Positions 1 to 8,227 of a stretch of DNA of 54,027 nt are shown here, one piece after another (position 1 is the first letter of the stretch; the number at the start of each line of letters is the position of its first letter). Source of the DNA: Protofrankia sp963555915 (lineage in GTDB: Bacteria > Actinomycetota > Actinomycetes > Frankiales > Frankiaceae); contig NZ_CAUVXL010000066.1 of the NCBI RefSeq assembly GCF_963555915.1, positions 1 to 54,027 on the forward strand, read 5' to 3'. The notes under the pieces are model-generated. The model was not told the DNA's origin, did not search any database, and saw only the letters and a list, made by a program, of their open reading frames with translations. Both the position numbers and the translations under genes were made by a program.

Positions 1-132
1 ATGACTTCAATGAACGGCTTCGTCAAAGAGTGGGAGCAGCGCTTCGAACCCGGACTCCCCGCGTTCGTGTGCGTCGCGAGCGGCCGGGCGCGGCTTTTCC
101 TATCCGAGTACAGCGGCGACGCCCGACACGAC
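1..132 (+). pseudogene. VOC/glyoxalase-family remnant (C-terminal fragment)
   Basis: Frame 1 reads WEQRFEPGLPAFVCVASGRA then RLFLSEYSGDAR. This resembles the middle of glyoxalase/bleomycin-resistance (VOC) proteins, where a bulky strand is followed by a LFLSEH-GDAR motif. The fragment starts at or before the window edge and loses similarity at about 130, where another gene remnant begins in frame 2. There is no complete VOC fold, so it cannot be functional unless the missing part lies upstream and the reading differs. The assignment rests on motif recognition only. Confidence 0.45.
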
Positions 133-224
133 TGTCCCGCACAGCGCCCGAATGTACGACTACTACCTGGGCGGCAAGGACCACTACCCGGCGGACGGGA
201 CGCCGCCGAAAAGGTGATGAAGAG

Positions 225-655
225 CGCCCGGCAATAGAGGCGTGGATCAATGGATGGGGCTTGGGTGCGTAGATCGCGAGACGGAGGAGGGTCGCACCCT
301 GGTTGTGGGTGTCGACCGACGACAACACAGCGAGGTGCGTGCCCCGGCCCCGCGAGGCCGCGCTCGTGTTGCCGGCCGCTCTGTGGGAACGATGTGAATC
401 TGGTGTTGTGGGAGGAGCATCAGATTCACATCGTTAGGAGCGCCTGGCAGTAGGGGTGGGGATGAAGGAAGGGGGCTGGGGTGCGTGCATGGCGAGACGG
501 CGGCGGGAGTCACTCTGATTGTGGGTGTCGACCTGATTGTGGGTATCGACCGACGAGCCGGGGTACCCGTGCCTCGCGAAGCGATAGCCGGGGAGCGATG
601 CGGCGAGGTGCGTGCCCCGGCCCCGCGAGGCCGCGTCCCTACCGCTGGTCGCTCC
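225..655. repeat. Two-unit insert inside the methyltransferase remnant
   Basis: The sequence separating the two halves of the methyltransferase remnant is made of two diverged direct units, about 225-436 and 437-655. Both begin GAGCGCCYGGCARTAG, both have a TTGTGGGTGTCGACC-type stretch (doubled in unit 2), and both share an identical 31-bp block (332-362 and 605-635, GAGGTGCGTGCCCCGG...). Unit 1 ends in the 48-bp hairpin at 388-435. There is no coding potential. It looks like a non-autonomous repeat insertion. Its ends are approximate. Confidence 0.55.
388..435. repeat. 48-bp hairpin element, copy A
   Basis: Perfect 15-bp inverted arms (388-402 and 421-435, outermost AACGATGTGA / TCACATCGTT) flank an 18-nt loop. 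It has the same total length and outer arms as the elements at 35652-35699 and 41900-41947. There is no T-run on either side, so it is not a classical terminator. Confidence 0.8.
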
Positions 656-997
656 AAAGCCTTCCCGCAGATGCGGACCATCGCCCGCGAAGGCCGTGCC
701 CTTATGCGTCGGATGGTGCGCTTCATCGCTGCGGAGACCGGCGTCTGCCGGTACCGTCGCCAGCGCGGTCGGCGCCTTCCGGTACCGGACCAAGGAGGAG
801 TTCGGCGGTTCTTCGACGGCCTCGAGCTGGTCACGCCGGGCATCGAACTGATGGCTCTGTGGCGGGCGGACGACGAGCCGCAGCCGCGTCCGCCCGTCCG
901 TCCGCCCGCCCACGAAGCCAGCGGGTACGGCGCGGTAGGCCGCACGCCGTGATGCGAACCGTAGCTCACGACTGAATCGTGCCGCGACCAACGGCAA

Positions 998-1070
998 GAT
1001 CGGCGTGAGTTTGTTGTCGGGTACGCCTTTCCGGCCGAAAAGCGTACACAGCGACAAACTCGCGCCGATC
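998..1070. repeat. Large imperfect inverted repeat next to the assembly gap
   Basis: The arms 998-1026 and 1042-1070 (29 nt each, about 24 matched, beginning GATCGGCG and ending GTACGC on the left) enclose a 15-nt loop containing CCGGCCG. It lies in otherwise non-coding DNA. It could be a terminator or a repeat-family member. No second copy was seen in this window. Confidence 0.6.
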
Positions 1071-1309
1071 ATCACCTGGGCCAGAGATAGATCATCACCT
1101 GGGCCAGGGGTGNNNNNNNNNNNNNNNNNNNNNNNNNNNNNNNNNNNNNNNNNNNNNNNNNNNNNNNNNNNNNNNNNNNNNNNNNNNNNNNNNNNNNNNN
1201 NNNNNNNNNNNNNNNNNNNNNNNNNNNNNNNNNNNNNNNNNNNNNNNNNNNNNNNNNNNNNNNNNNNNNNNNNNNNNNNNNNNNNNNNNNNNNNNNNNNN
1301 NNNNNNNNN
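1066..1309. other. Assembly gap bordered by a tandem repeat
   Basis: Positions 1113-1309 are N (197 bases). Immediately before the gap, GATCATCACCTGGGCCAG occurs twice in tandem with a period of about 23 bp (1066 onward). The gap is therefore probably a tandem-repeat array that could not be assembled, and its true length is unknown. Confidence 0.7.
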
Positions 1310-1312
1310 GTT

Positions 1313-4300
1313 CTACGGGCGGCCGATCATGAAGGTGCACCAGACGGACTTGCCGCTGTCGGTGGTTCGCGCTCCCCAGCGATCCGCGATCAACGAGACG
1401 AGATGTACACCGCGGCCGTGCTCGTCGTCTGCGGTCGCTCGCCGCCGCCGTGGCAAGGTGGCACTACCGTCGCGGACGTCGAGAACCAGTTCGCCTCCGG
1501 CCGGTCGTAACCTCAGGTCCATGGGCGGTTTCCCGTACAGGATGGCGTTGGTGACGAGCTCGCTGACCGCAAGAACGACGTCGGCGGCACGCCCCGGTGG
1601 GATCCGCCAGGATTCCAGCGCCGCGGCAGCAGCCCGGCGGGCCTCCCGTACACCCTGACAGCTGTCGGGGATCTCCATGTGCAGGATGGGCTGACCGCCA
1701 TCTGCTGACAACGTGCCATCTGCTGACAACGGCGGTGCGACCTGGACGAGCAGCAACGCGATGTCGTCGTCCTGGTCACCGGGGAGCATCCGGTCAACGA
1801 GCAGATCCGGTAGTGCGTTGAGAGGGATGTCGCGGGATCCGGCCAGGTATCCGCAGAGCTTGTCGATGCCGGCGTCGATGTCACGGCCGCGTTGCTCGAC
1901 CAGCCCGTCGGTGTAGAGGACCAGCACGGCATCCCGGGGGAGGGCCACCCGCTGTTCGGTGAATTCCGGAAGATCGGCGCCCAGGGGAGGCCCCGATCCC
2001 TCGGTCAACTGGTGGACCGCACCGGTCGGGTCGATGAGCAGCGGGGGCAGGTGACCGGCACTGGCAAAGGTCAGGGAGTGGTCGAGCGGGTCGTGGACCG
2101 CATAGACACAGGTCACGATCGAGTCCTCGGAGAGATCGCGGACAACCCCGTCGAGCAGCTCAAGGAGATCCGCCGGCGGCAGGTCGAGGCGGGCGTAGGC
2201 ACGCACCGCCGCGCGCAGCTGTCCCATGACGGCCGCGGCGCGCACCCCACGGCCCATTACGTCGCCGATGACGAGCGCGGTTCGGCCGGCGCCGAGATCG
2301 ATCACGTCGTACCAGTCTCCGCCGACCTCGGTCTCGCCTTCGGCGCGGTAGTACACGGCGGTGTGCAGCGTGCCGTGAACGAAGGATGTGGTGGGGAGAA
2401 GACTTCGCTGGAGCTCGGCGGCTATCCGGTGTTCACGGGCAGCCGATTGTTCGATCACCGCCGTCGTCCGCACCGCTTCCTCGGCCCGCCGTCGCTCGGT
2501 GAGGTCCAGACACGAGCCGATGTATCCGGTGAAGCGGCCCGCCAGGTCGAAGATGGGACGGCCGACATCAAGTATCCATCGGAAATCGCCGTCCGAGTGG
2601 CGCAGCCGATACTCCGTTTCGAAGGGCTTGCGGTCATCGAAGGCCTCGCGGTAGACGTTGACACAACGGTCGAGATCCTCCGGGTGCACACCGTCCGCCC
2701 AGCCGTGTCCCAGCTCCTGCTCGACTGTGCGACCGGTGAACGAAAGCCACGTGTTGTTGAAGTAGTCGCATCCGCCGTCCGTGCCAGACCGCCAGATCAG
2801 CAGTGGGAAGTCGTCGAGAAGGTGCAGATAGTGCGCGCCCACCCGGCGTGCCCGCTCCAGCTCCAGGTTTGCCCGCACCCGCGCTCGCAGCTCCGCGATC
2901 GAGAACGGTTTGGTCAGGTAGTCATCGGCCCCTGCCTCAAGCCCGGTGACCGCGGCATCCTCTCCTGCGCGCGCCGACAGCGCGACTACCGGCAGATGCG
3001 CGGTCGAGGCGTCCGCACGGATGGCGGCGAGCAGCGCGAAGCCGTCCACCCCCGGCATCATCATGTCGGTGAGTACCAGGTCCGGCGGAATGCTCCGGAT
3101 TCGGCGGAGCGCCGCGGCCCCGTCGGCCGCTGCCGTCACGTCGTAGTCGTCGGACAGCAGCGTGACGAGGTAGTCACGCATGTCGGCATTGTCGTCCACG
3201 ACCAGTACCCGCGCCCGGCCGTCATCGCTGTCTGGAGGTGGGCGCACGGCAGCAGCGTGCATGGGTCGGTCTGCCCCGTGCGTACTGCCCCCGGTGCCGC
3301 GGCTTCTGTCCCCGGCGTCGGGTTGCGGCCGGTTGGACCACCGCATCGCCTCGGCGAGAAGCCCATCCGCGGATTCGGTGAGAGCACCTGGAGGCGCGGA
3401 CCTTCGGTCACCGTGGCCAGCAGCGACAACACTGTCGGTAGGCAGGTGTGCGTGACCGAACGGTAGTCGGACGGTGAAGGTGCTACCGGCTCCCGGCGCG
3501 CTCTGCACGCTGACACTGCCCCCGTGCAGAGCGGTGAGTTCGGCGACAAGCGCGAGGCCGATGCCCGCGCCTTCGTGCGAGCGCCCGCCGGCATTCGGGA
3601 CACGACGGAACCGCTCGAACAGTCGGACCTGCTCGGCCGGGTCGATGCCGATGCCGGTATCGGTGACCGACAGTTCGGCCCAACGGGTCGGGCCGTCATC
3701 CACCGTGGCCACCCGGACGCTGATGGTGCCGTGCAGCGTGAACTTGAGGGCGTTCGACAGCAGGTTGATGATAATTTTGTCCCACTGGTCACGGTCGATC
3801 CACACCGGCTCGGGTAACGGCGGGCAGTCCACCACCAAGGCGAGGCCGGCTTTTTCGGTCGCGGCTCGGAACATACGTGTCACGTCCGCGGTGTGGCTGG
3901 CCAGATCGACGGGCTCGTACTGGGGCTCCAGCCGGCCGGCCTCGATCCGGACGAAGTCCAGCAGGTTGTTGACCAGGCGAAGCAGCCGTAGCGCATTGCG
4001 GCGGACCAGCTCGACCCGTTCGCGTTGGACCTCCGTGAGCGGGAACCTTTCGTCGGTGAGGGCGTCCTGCGCAGGGCCCAGCATCAGCGTCAGCGGCGTA
4101 CGGAACTCATGGCTGATGTTGGCGAAGAAAGTCGTCTTCGCCGCAATGAGTTCATCCAGCGCTATAGCTCGATCGCGTTCTGTCGCATATGCGGCCGCGT
4201 TCGACATCGAACTGGTGATCTGATCGGCGGCGAGGGAGAAGAAGCTGCGGTAGTCGTCGTCCCATGGGCGCCGGGGACTGACCCCCGCAACGAGAACTCC

Positions 4301-5470
4301 GCGCGCGCCCACCGCCCGCAGCGGCAGGATGAGCGCCCGTCTGACGACACCGAGCCGTGGCGCGGGCACTGCCAGCCCTTCGACCAGGGTCGGCTCGTGC
4401 TCGTCGAACGCCGCACGTGCTTCGCTGGGCAACGTCGTACTCGCCGCCTCGATGGTGTCCATGCCTTCGCAGGCGACGAGGTGGAGGGTGGGCGCATGGC
4501 CAGGTGCAGCCCCGTCACCAGTCTGGCCGTCATCGCGGCCGTCATCGCGGCCGCCGGCCAGATAGAGCAGCGCGAACGGAACATCGGCGCGGGCCTCGCC
4601 GAGCGCCGTGGCTGCCCGTTCCAGCACCTCCTGGGTGGTTCGCGCCTCGTTCGTGCTGGATGCCAGTGACCGCAGCGTCCGCAGCCGACGCGCACCAACC
4701 ACCTGCGCGGTCGTCTCCGTGCACGCGCTGAATACACCGCCGACATGACCGGACTCATCCCGGATCGGACCGTTGGAGAACGTGAAATAACACTCCTCCT
4801 GATAGCCGTGCCGATTCATGGGAAGCATTTCGTCCTCGTAGCGGAAAGCTCCTTCGCCGGCCAGCACCGTGGACAACATCGGCCTGATGGCATCCCATAT
4901 CTCCGACCACACTTCCTCGGCTGGTCGGCCCATCGCGGACGGATGTTTGTCGCCGAGCATCGCCATGTAGGCGTCGTTGTAAATCTTCACCAGCCGCGGC
5001 CCCCAGAAGATAACTATGGGGAACCGGGACGACAGACAGATGCCGATGGCTGTCCGCAGAGCCTGTGGCCAGGCCCACGGGGAGCCGATCGGTGTCGCAG
5101 ACCAGTCCAGGTCACGCATCAGGGCCCCGGTGGCGCCGCCCGCGTCGAACACCTGGGCCAGATCTGTTGGGAGCGCAGCCGTCGTCGCGGCGGTTATGGC
5201 CGTTTCGGTGCTCCCGGTCGTGGACGTTTGACTGCTCTGGTGCTCCGTCCGTAGGTGCTCCGTGCCTAGGTGCTCCGTCCGTAGGTGCTCCGTGCCTACT
5301 GGATACGGGCTGCCGGGGCCTGCGCCGGTGGAGCGCTCAGCGATGATGTTCGGGTCCTCCTGGCTTGCGCGTGACTGCCCAGGCGCTCGGCCCAGCCGGC
5401 CGCGGTCCATGTGCACTCCGGCGGCCGACTCCTGATCTGACGGCACCATGGCCCCCCGCACCCGACCCAC
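1313..5470 (-). CDS. Multidomain PAS-GAF-histidine kinase-receiver-PAS-SpoIIE phosphatase-HATPase protein
   Basis: This 1385-residue soluble signalling protein combines two-component and partner-switching modules. In order there is a PAS-like region (about 115-250), a GAF-like region (about 255-440), and a HisKA box with ISHEFRTPL (phospho-His near 452). A HATPase_c follows (TDTGIGIDP, EGAGIGLAL, about 560-680), then a receiver domain (LVVDDNADMRDYL, phospho-Asp in LVLTDMMMPG, LTKPF, about 755-875). Next come a second PAS (about 890-1010), a PP2C/SpoIIE phosphatase (GGDWYDV, VIGDVMGRG, SAGHLPP, LYTDGLVE, about 1020-1225) and a C-terminal anti-sigma-type HATPase (SELVTNAILYG). The family logic is a kinase that can phosphorylate its own receiver and a phosphatase that dephosphorylates an anti-sigma antagonist. 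No membrane segment was seen. The N-terminus is poorly conserved and has five-residue TEHLR/TEHLG repeats, so the start (5470, or Met 8 or 21) is uncertain. The stop is 3 bases from the gap. Confidence 0.85.
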   Translation of the reverse strand: MGRVRGAMVPSDQESAAGVHMDRGRLGRAPGQSRASQEDPNIIAERSTGAGPGSPYPVGTEHLRTEHLGTEHLRTEHQSSQTSTTGSTETAITAATTAALPTDLAQVFDAGGATGALMRDLDWSATPIGSPWAWPQALRTAIGICLSSRFPIVIFWGPRLVKIYNDAYMAMLGDKHPSAMGRPAEEVWSEIWDAIRPMLSTVLAGEGAFRYEDEMLPMNRHGYQEECYFTFSNGPIRDESGHVGGVFSACTETTAQVVGARRLRTLRSLASSTNEARTTQEVLERAATALGEARADVPFALLYLAGGRDDGRDDGQTGDGAAPGHAPTLHLVACEGMDTIEAASTTLPSEARAAFDEHEPTLVEGLAVPAPRLGVVRRALILPLRAVGARGVLVAGVSPRRPWDDDYRSFFSLAADQITSSMSNAAAYATERDRAIALDELIAAKTTFFANISHEFRTPLTLMLGPAQDALTDERFPLTEVQRERVELVRRNALRLLRLVNNLLDFVRIEAGRLEPQYEPVDLASHTADVTRMFRAATEKAGLALVVDCPPLPEPVWIDRDQWDKIIINLLSNALKFTLHGTISVRVATVDDGPTRWAELSVTDTGIGIDPAEQVRLFERFRRVPNAGGRSHEGAGIGLALVAELTALHGGSVSVQSAPGAGSTFTVRLPFGHAHLPTDSVVAAGHGDRRSAPPGALTESADGLLAEAMRWSNRPQPDAGDRSRGTGGSTHGADRPMHAAAVRPPPDSDDGRARVLVVDDNADMRDYLVTLLSDDYDVTAAADGAAALRRIRSIPPDLVLTDMMMPGVDGFALLAAIRADASTAHLPVVALSARAGEDAAVTGLEAGADDYLTKPFSIAELRARVRANLELERARRVGAHYLHLLDDFPLLIWRSGTDGGCDYFNNTWLSFTGRTVEQELGHGWADGVHPEDLDRCVNVYREAFDDRKPFETEYRLRHSDGDFRWILDVGRPIFDLAGRFTGYIGSCLDLTERRRAEEAVRTTAVIEQSAAREHRIAAELQRSLLPTTSFVHGTLHTAVYYRAEGETEVGGDWYDVIDLGAGRTALVIGDVMGRGVRAAAVMGQLRAAVRAYARLDLPPADLLELLDGVVRDLSEDSIVTCVYAVHDPLDHSLTFASAGHLPPLLIDPTGAVHQLTEGSGPPLGADLPEFTEQRVALPRDAVLVLYTDGLVEQRGRDIDAGIDKLCGYLAGSRDIPLNALPDLLVDRMLPGDQDDDIALLLVQVAPPLSADGTLSADGGQPILHMEIPDSCQGVREARRAAAAALESWRIPPGRAADVVLAVSELVTNAILYGKPPMDLRLRPAGGELVLDVRDGSATLPRRRRATADDEHGRGVHLVSLIADRWGARTTDSGKSVWCTFMIGRP

Positions 5471-5535
5471 AGCCGGGCCGGTCTGCTTCGGTCCTTCGGT
5501 AAAGACCCAGAAGATACCCGCGCGATCCCGATGGA

Positions 5536-5664
5536 AACCCGGTCGATGATCGCGTCCGTCGACACCATCGGAGGCGAGACCATCCGAAGGTCATTGGCGA
5601 TGGAATGTTCCTTCTGGGATGCCACCGCGACGCAGTCGGTGAGGGTGAGGACGGTGAAACCGTC
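5536..5664 (-). pseudogene. Cysteine hydrolase (isochorismatase-like) C-terminal remnant
   Basis: Read on the minus strand, about 43 codons give DGFTVLTLTDCVAVASQKEH and then a segment ending STDAIIDRV. This matches the C-terminal strand-helix region of isochorismatase/nicotinamidase-type hydrolases (G-V-LTD-A--S-EEH pattern). The catalytic Asp, Lys and Cys regions are absent. It begins 4 bp after the MarR stop, so a MarR-hydrolase operon has probably suffered a deletion whose junction lies at the end of the MarR gene. The family call comes from motif recognition only. Confidence 0.5.
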
Positions 5665-5668
5665 CTGG

Positions 5669-6217
5669 TCAGGTTTCTGCCGCCGGTGCGTCCGGGCATG
5701 TTCCCTGGCCGGTGACCGGACCTTGCACCGGCGGCAGCCCTGAGGCGAGGACACCGGCGACCACGCGCCGTAGGGCGTCGGAAAAACTGATCTGCTCCTG
5801 GGCGGTCAACGGTGCCAGAATTTGTTGCTCGGCCAGGCGTAGGCGGGCGGTCACCTCCCGGAGTTGGGTGTGACCGGCTTCGGTCGGGCGGACTATGCGC
5901 GCCCGCCGGTCGGCCGGATCGGGGCACCGTCTGACCAGCGCACCGCGTTCGAGGTCGTCGATCAGGCGGACCATGACGGAGCGGTCGACACCGAGGCGGC
6001 GGGCGACCCCAAGTTGGTTGCGCTCACACCCGCCGGCCGTGGCCGAGAGCACCTGAAGCCCGCGTAGTCCGCCGGGAAAGTCCCCGACCGCGGCCTGTGC
6101 CGCCTGAAGGAACCCATGCAGGGCCTGGCTCAGCAACCAGCTGAGGTCTTCGTGGAGCTCCTCGGGCAGTACGGCCGCAGGCTCGGTCACCCCGACCCGT
6201 ACTTCCGAATGGTCCAC
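5669..6217 (-). CDS. MarR-family transcriptional regulator
   Basis: A 182-residue winged-helix DNA-binding protein with the MarR core GVARRLGVDRSVMVRLIDDL (recognition helix) followed by the wing RRCPDPADRRARIVRPTEAG. The GTG start at 6217 was chosen because AGGA lies about 8 nt upstream and the size then fits the family. An open frame extends further upstream without similarity. It is divergent from the azoreductase gene with a 119-bp shared promoter region, so it is a natural candidate to control that gene. The last 20 or so residues (QGPVTGQGTCPDAPAAET) look non-native and may reflect a deletion that fused it to hydrolase-remnant DNA. Confidence 0.85.
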   Translation of the reverse strand: MDHSEVRVGVTEPAAVLPEELHEDLSWLLSQALHGFLQAAQAAVGDFPGGLRGLQVLSATAGGCERNQLGVARRLGVDRSVMVRLIDDLERGALVRRCPDPADRRARIVRPTEAGHTQLREVTARLRLAEQQILAPLTAQEQISFSDALRRVVAGVLASGLPPVQGPVTGQGTCPDAPAAET

Positions 6218-6336
6218 CCGTCCGATCCTACTGTTCGTCGTCTGAGATAGTCTCTGCACATGATGTGTGCCACGGAAGATGATTATCTGTCGGCATGATC
6301 TGATTTTGCATCTATCCACCACGGCAAGGAGATCGC
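6218..6336. promoter_or_regulatory. Divergent marR/azoR promoter region with small palindromes
   Basis: The 119-bp region between the two starts is locally less GC-rich and holds short dyads: GAGATAGTCTC near 6244-6254 and CACATGATGTG near 6257-6267. Either could be a MarR operator. An AAGGAG ribosome-binding site precedes the azoreductase start. Operator assignment is inferred. Confidence 0.4.
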
Positions 6337-6969
6337 GTGTCCACACTCCTGCACATCGATTCAAGCGTGAGCCCGGGCTCGGCGTCTCGGGCCGTCGCCG
6401 GCCAGTTCGCCGTTGCCTGGGCCGCCAGCCACGCGAATGGCACCGTCGTTCACCGGGACCTGGCCGCCACCCCGCCGCCACACATCAGCTGGGACGGCGT
6501 GACAGCCTCGATGACCCCGGACGAGGCGCGGACGGCTGAGCAGACCGCGGCCTGGCAGGCTCGCGAGGCGCTCATCAGCGAACTCGAGGCGGCCGACAGC
6601 CTGCTGGTCTCCGTCCCGATGTACAACTGGTCGATCACCTCGACTCTCAAGGCATGGATCGACAATGTGATCGCCCTCGGCCGGACGGTCGACATGACAG
6701 GCGGCCCCGGCGTGCTCACCGGCAAGCCGGTCACCGTCGTCACCGCCCGCGGTGGGGCGTACGGACCGGGCACCCCGCAGGAGGGTAACGATCACCAGGA
6801 GCCGTACCTGCGGCACGTGTTCGGGGCACTCGGCGCGACCGACATCAGCTTCATCCACGTCGAACTGACGATGGCTGCGATCAACCCGGCTATGGCCGAG
6901 CTCGTCCCGCTGGCTGAGCAGTCGCGGGAAGCCGCGGAGAAGGCCGCACTGGCCCGCGCGGCAGCCTGA
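6337..6969 (+). CDS. azoR: FMN-dependent NADH-azoreductase
   Basis: A 210-residue cytoplasmic flavoprotein of the flavodoxin-fold quinone reductase/azoreductase family. Such enzymes transfer two electrons from NAD(P)H to quinones or azo compounds. Visible features are the N-terminal strand with SSVSPGSASR (FMN phosphate loop), PMYNWSITSTLKAWID (FMN-binding and dimer motif) and TARGGAYGPGTPQ, all typical of AzoR. The length matches the family. The GTG start follows AAGGAG at a spacing of 6-7. Divergent MarR-type control is usual for quinone or electrophile defence genes. The true substrate cannot be read from sequence. Confidence 0.88.
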   Translation: MSTLLHIDSSVSPGSASRAVAGQFAVAWAASHANGTVVHRDLAATPPPHISWDGVTASMTPDEARTAEQTAAWQAREALISELEAADSLLVSVPMYNWSITSTLKAWIDNVIALGRTVDMTGGPGVLTGKPVTVVTARGGAYGPGTPQEGNDHQEPYLRHVFGALGATDISFIHVELTMAAINPAMAELVPLAEQSREAAEKAALARAAA

Positions 6970-6976
6970 CCGGTTC

Positions 6977-7011
6977 CGCCTGGCGCTCTGAACACCGCAG
7001 AGTGCCAGGCG
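6977..7011 (+). terminator. Hairpin after the azoreductase gene
   Basis: A stem with CGCCTGGCGCTCTG pairing to CAGAGTGCCAGGCG (one G-U pair) and a 7-nt loop starts 8 bp after the stop. There is no T-run, as is common for high-GC actinobacterial terminators. Confidence 0.65.
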
Positions 7012-7135
7012 CAGCAGGTCGTCGAACGCGGCGAGCGTGCGGTGGGCAGCATCAGGATCGCGCGACCCGCCGGCGCCCGGCCCGTTTCCCGCCGTCGCAC
7101 TACACTGAACCGCAGGTCGAGGTGGGAGGGTTGCG

Positions 7136-8125
7136 GTGAAGTTCGAGCTGCTGAAGGCGCATGGCTCAAGCAATGACATCTTTATTGTCGACGGTCGGCC
7201 CGGCGAGCTTTTTGCGACGACTGCTGAACTCATCGGATTCGTTCGGCTCGTCTGTGACCGGCAGGGTCCGCTGGGCAGCGACGGTCTGTATTTCGTGGAC
7301 GATGCACGAGAAGTGCCCGAAGCGTTCTTCTTCAATCCGGACGGAACACCGGCCAAACTATGCGGTAACGGTCTGCGATGTGTTGGTCGACTCATCCTCG
7401 AACGTCGAGGTGTCGAGATCGTGGACGTGTCGACGGGCGGCGGCCGGTTCCGGGTTGAACGGATCGAGGACGTTGCTGCCGGCGTCCCCGCCGTGGCGGT
7501 AGAGCTTCCCCCGGTGACATTCCGGGCCGCGGACGTCCCGATCGTCAGCCCAGGCGCCGAGCACGTCGACACCACGATCGCGGAGTTGCATCCGCGGCTG
7601 CGCTTCACCGGTGTCGCCGTTCCCAATTCGCACCTCGTCGCGATTGTCGACGAGTATGACGAGGGCGAGCTGGTGGCCGTGGGCGGCGCGGCGGCGAAAA
7701 TACCGCGGGTTCTCCCGGCCGGTGCCAACGTGTCGTTCATATGCCGGCTCTCGGGGCCGCGGGAAATCTTCGTCCGCACTTTCGAGCGGGGAGCCGGGCT
7801 GACCCCTTCATGTGGGTCCGGGGTGGTCGCGTCACGCATGGTGTATTCCAGGCTCGGTCATGTCTCTGCGGACGAGGCGGTCGTGGTCCGTAATCCGGGT
7901 GGCAGCTCGGTGTGCCGTGTCACGTCTGGTCCGGACGGTTCCCAGATCCCGCGGCTGGAGGGCAACGCGACCTTTGTCTACCGTGCGGTTGTCGACACGG
8001 AGCAGCTGCGGCGTGATCATCGCGGAGAGCTTGACGTCGAGATGCTGACCGATGAGATAGCCGCCTACGAGCTGTTCTACGAGAAAAACATCCGGCGAAT
8101 CCGCGACAGCGGAATCATCGTATAA
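7136..8125 (+). CDS. dapF: Diaminopimelate epimerase-family protein
   Basis: A 329-residue PLP-independent epimerase with two DapF half-barrels. Substrate-side residues seen include SSND (Asn) near the N-terminus, NPDGTPAKLCGNGLRC with the first catalytic Cys, GANVSFI, and FERGAGLTPSCGSG with the second Cys. In DapF this enzyme interconverts L,L- and meso-diaminopimelate for lysine and peptidoglycan. It is longer than usual (about 275-290), the usual GNPH reads PNSH, and GET before the second Cys reads GLT. There are no lysine-pathway neighbours. It may be a second DapF or an epimerase for another amino acid. The GTG start has GGGAGG upstream. Confidence 0.75.
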   Translation: MKFELLKAHGSSNDIFIVDGRPGELFATTAELIGFVRLVCDRQGPLGSDGLYFVDDAREVPEAFFFNPDGTPAKLCGNGLRCVGRLILERRGVEIVDVSTGGGRFRVERIEDVAAGVPAVAVELPPVTFRAADVPIVSPGAEHVDTTIAELHPRLRFTGVAVPNSHLVAIVDEYDEGELVAVGGAAAKIPRVLPAGANVSFICRLSGPREIFVRTFERGAGLTPSCGSGVVASRMVYSRLGHVSADEAVVVRNPGGSSVCRVTSGPDGSQIPRLEGNATFVYRAVVDTEQLRRDHRGELDVEMLTDEIAAYELFYEKNIRRIRDSGIIV

Positions 8126-8227
8126 GAGTACCGTCCACGACGCAATAGCCCTGTTTCAATGTACACGGCGAGCGGTCTGTCCTACACTGAACGTCATAGG
8201 TCGTTTCGACTCGATGGAGTGTCGGGC

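Larger units (their letters stand above)
125..952 (+). pseudogene. SAM-dependent methyltransferase (DUF574/SAV2177-like) remnant, split by an insert
   Basis: From 125 in frame 2 the sequence reads DTTVPHSARMYDYYLGGKDH, the hallmark N-terminus of the DUF574 (Methyltransf_19) family. It frameshifts near 190 and continues in frame 1 as RDAAEKVMKSARQ up to a stop at 235-237. The protein resumes at about 659 with AFPQMRTIAREGRALMRRMV and ends RFFDGLELVTPGIELMALWR...GYGAVGRTP at 952. That is the family C-terminus, but most of the Rossmann core is missing and there is a further frame slip near 770-800. The two halves would join almost seamlessly if the material at about 237-658 were removed. It is an insertion-disrupted, internally deleted pseudogene. 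Confidence 0.7.

Noticed and set aside
1892..3466. Open frame of 524 codons on the plus strand inside the large kinase gene
   Set aside because: It is antisense to clear kinase, receiver and phosphatase motifs. High GC keeps opposite frames open, and the product has no recognisable motif.
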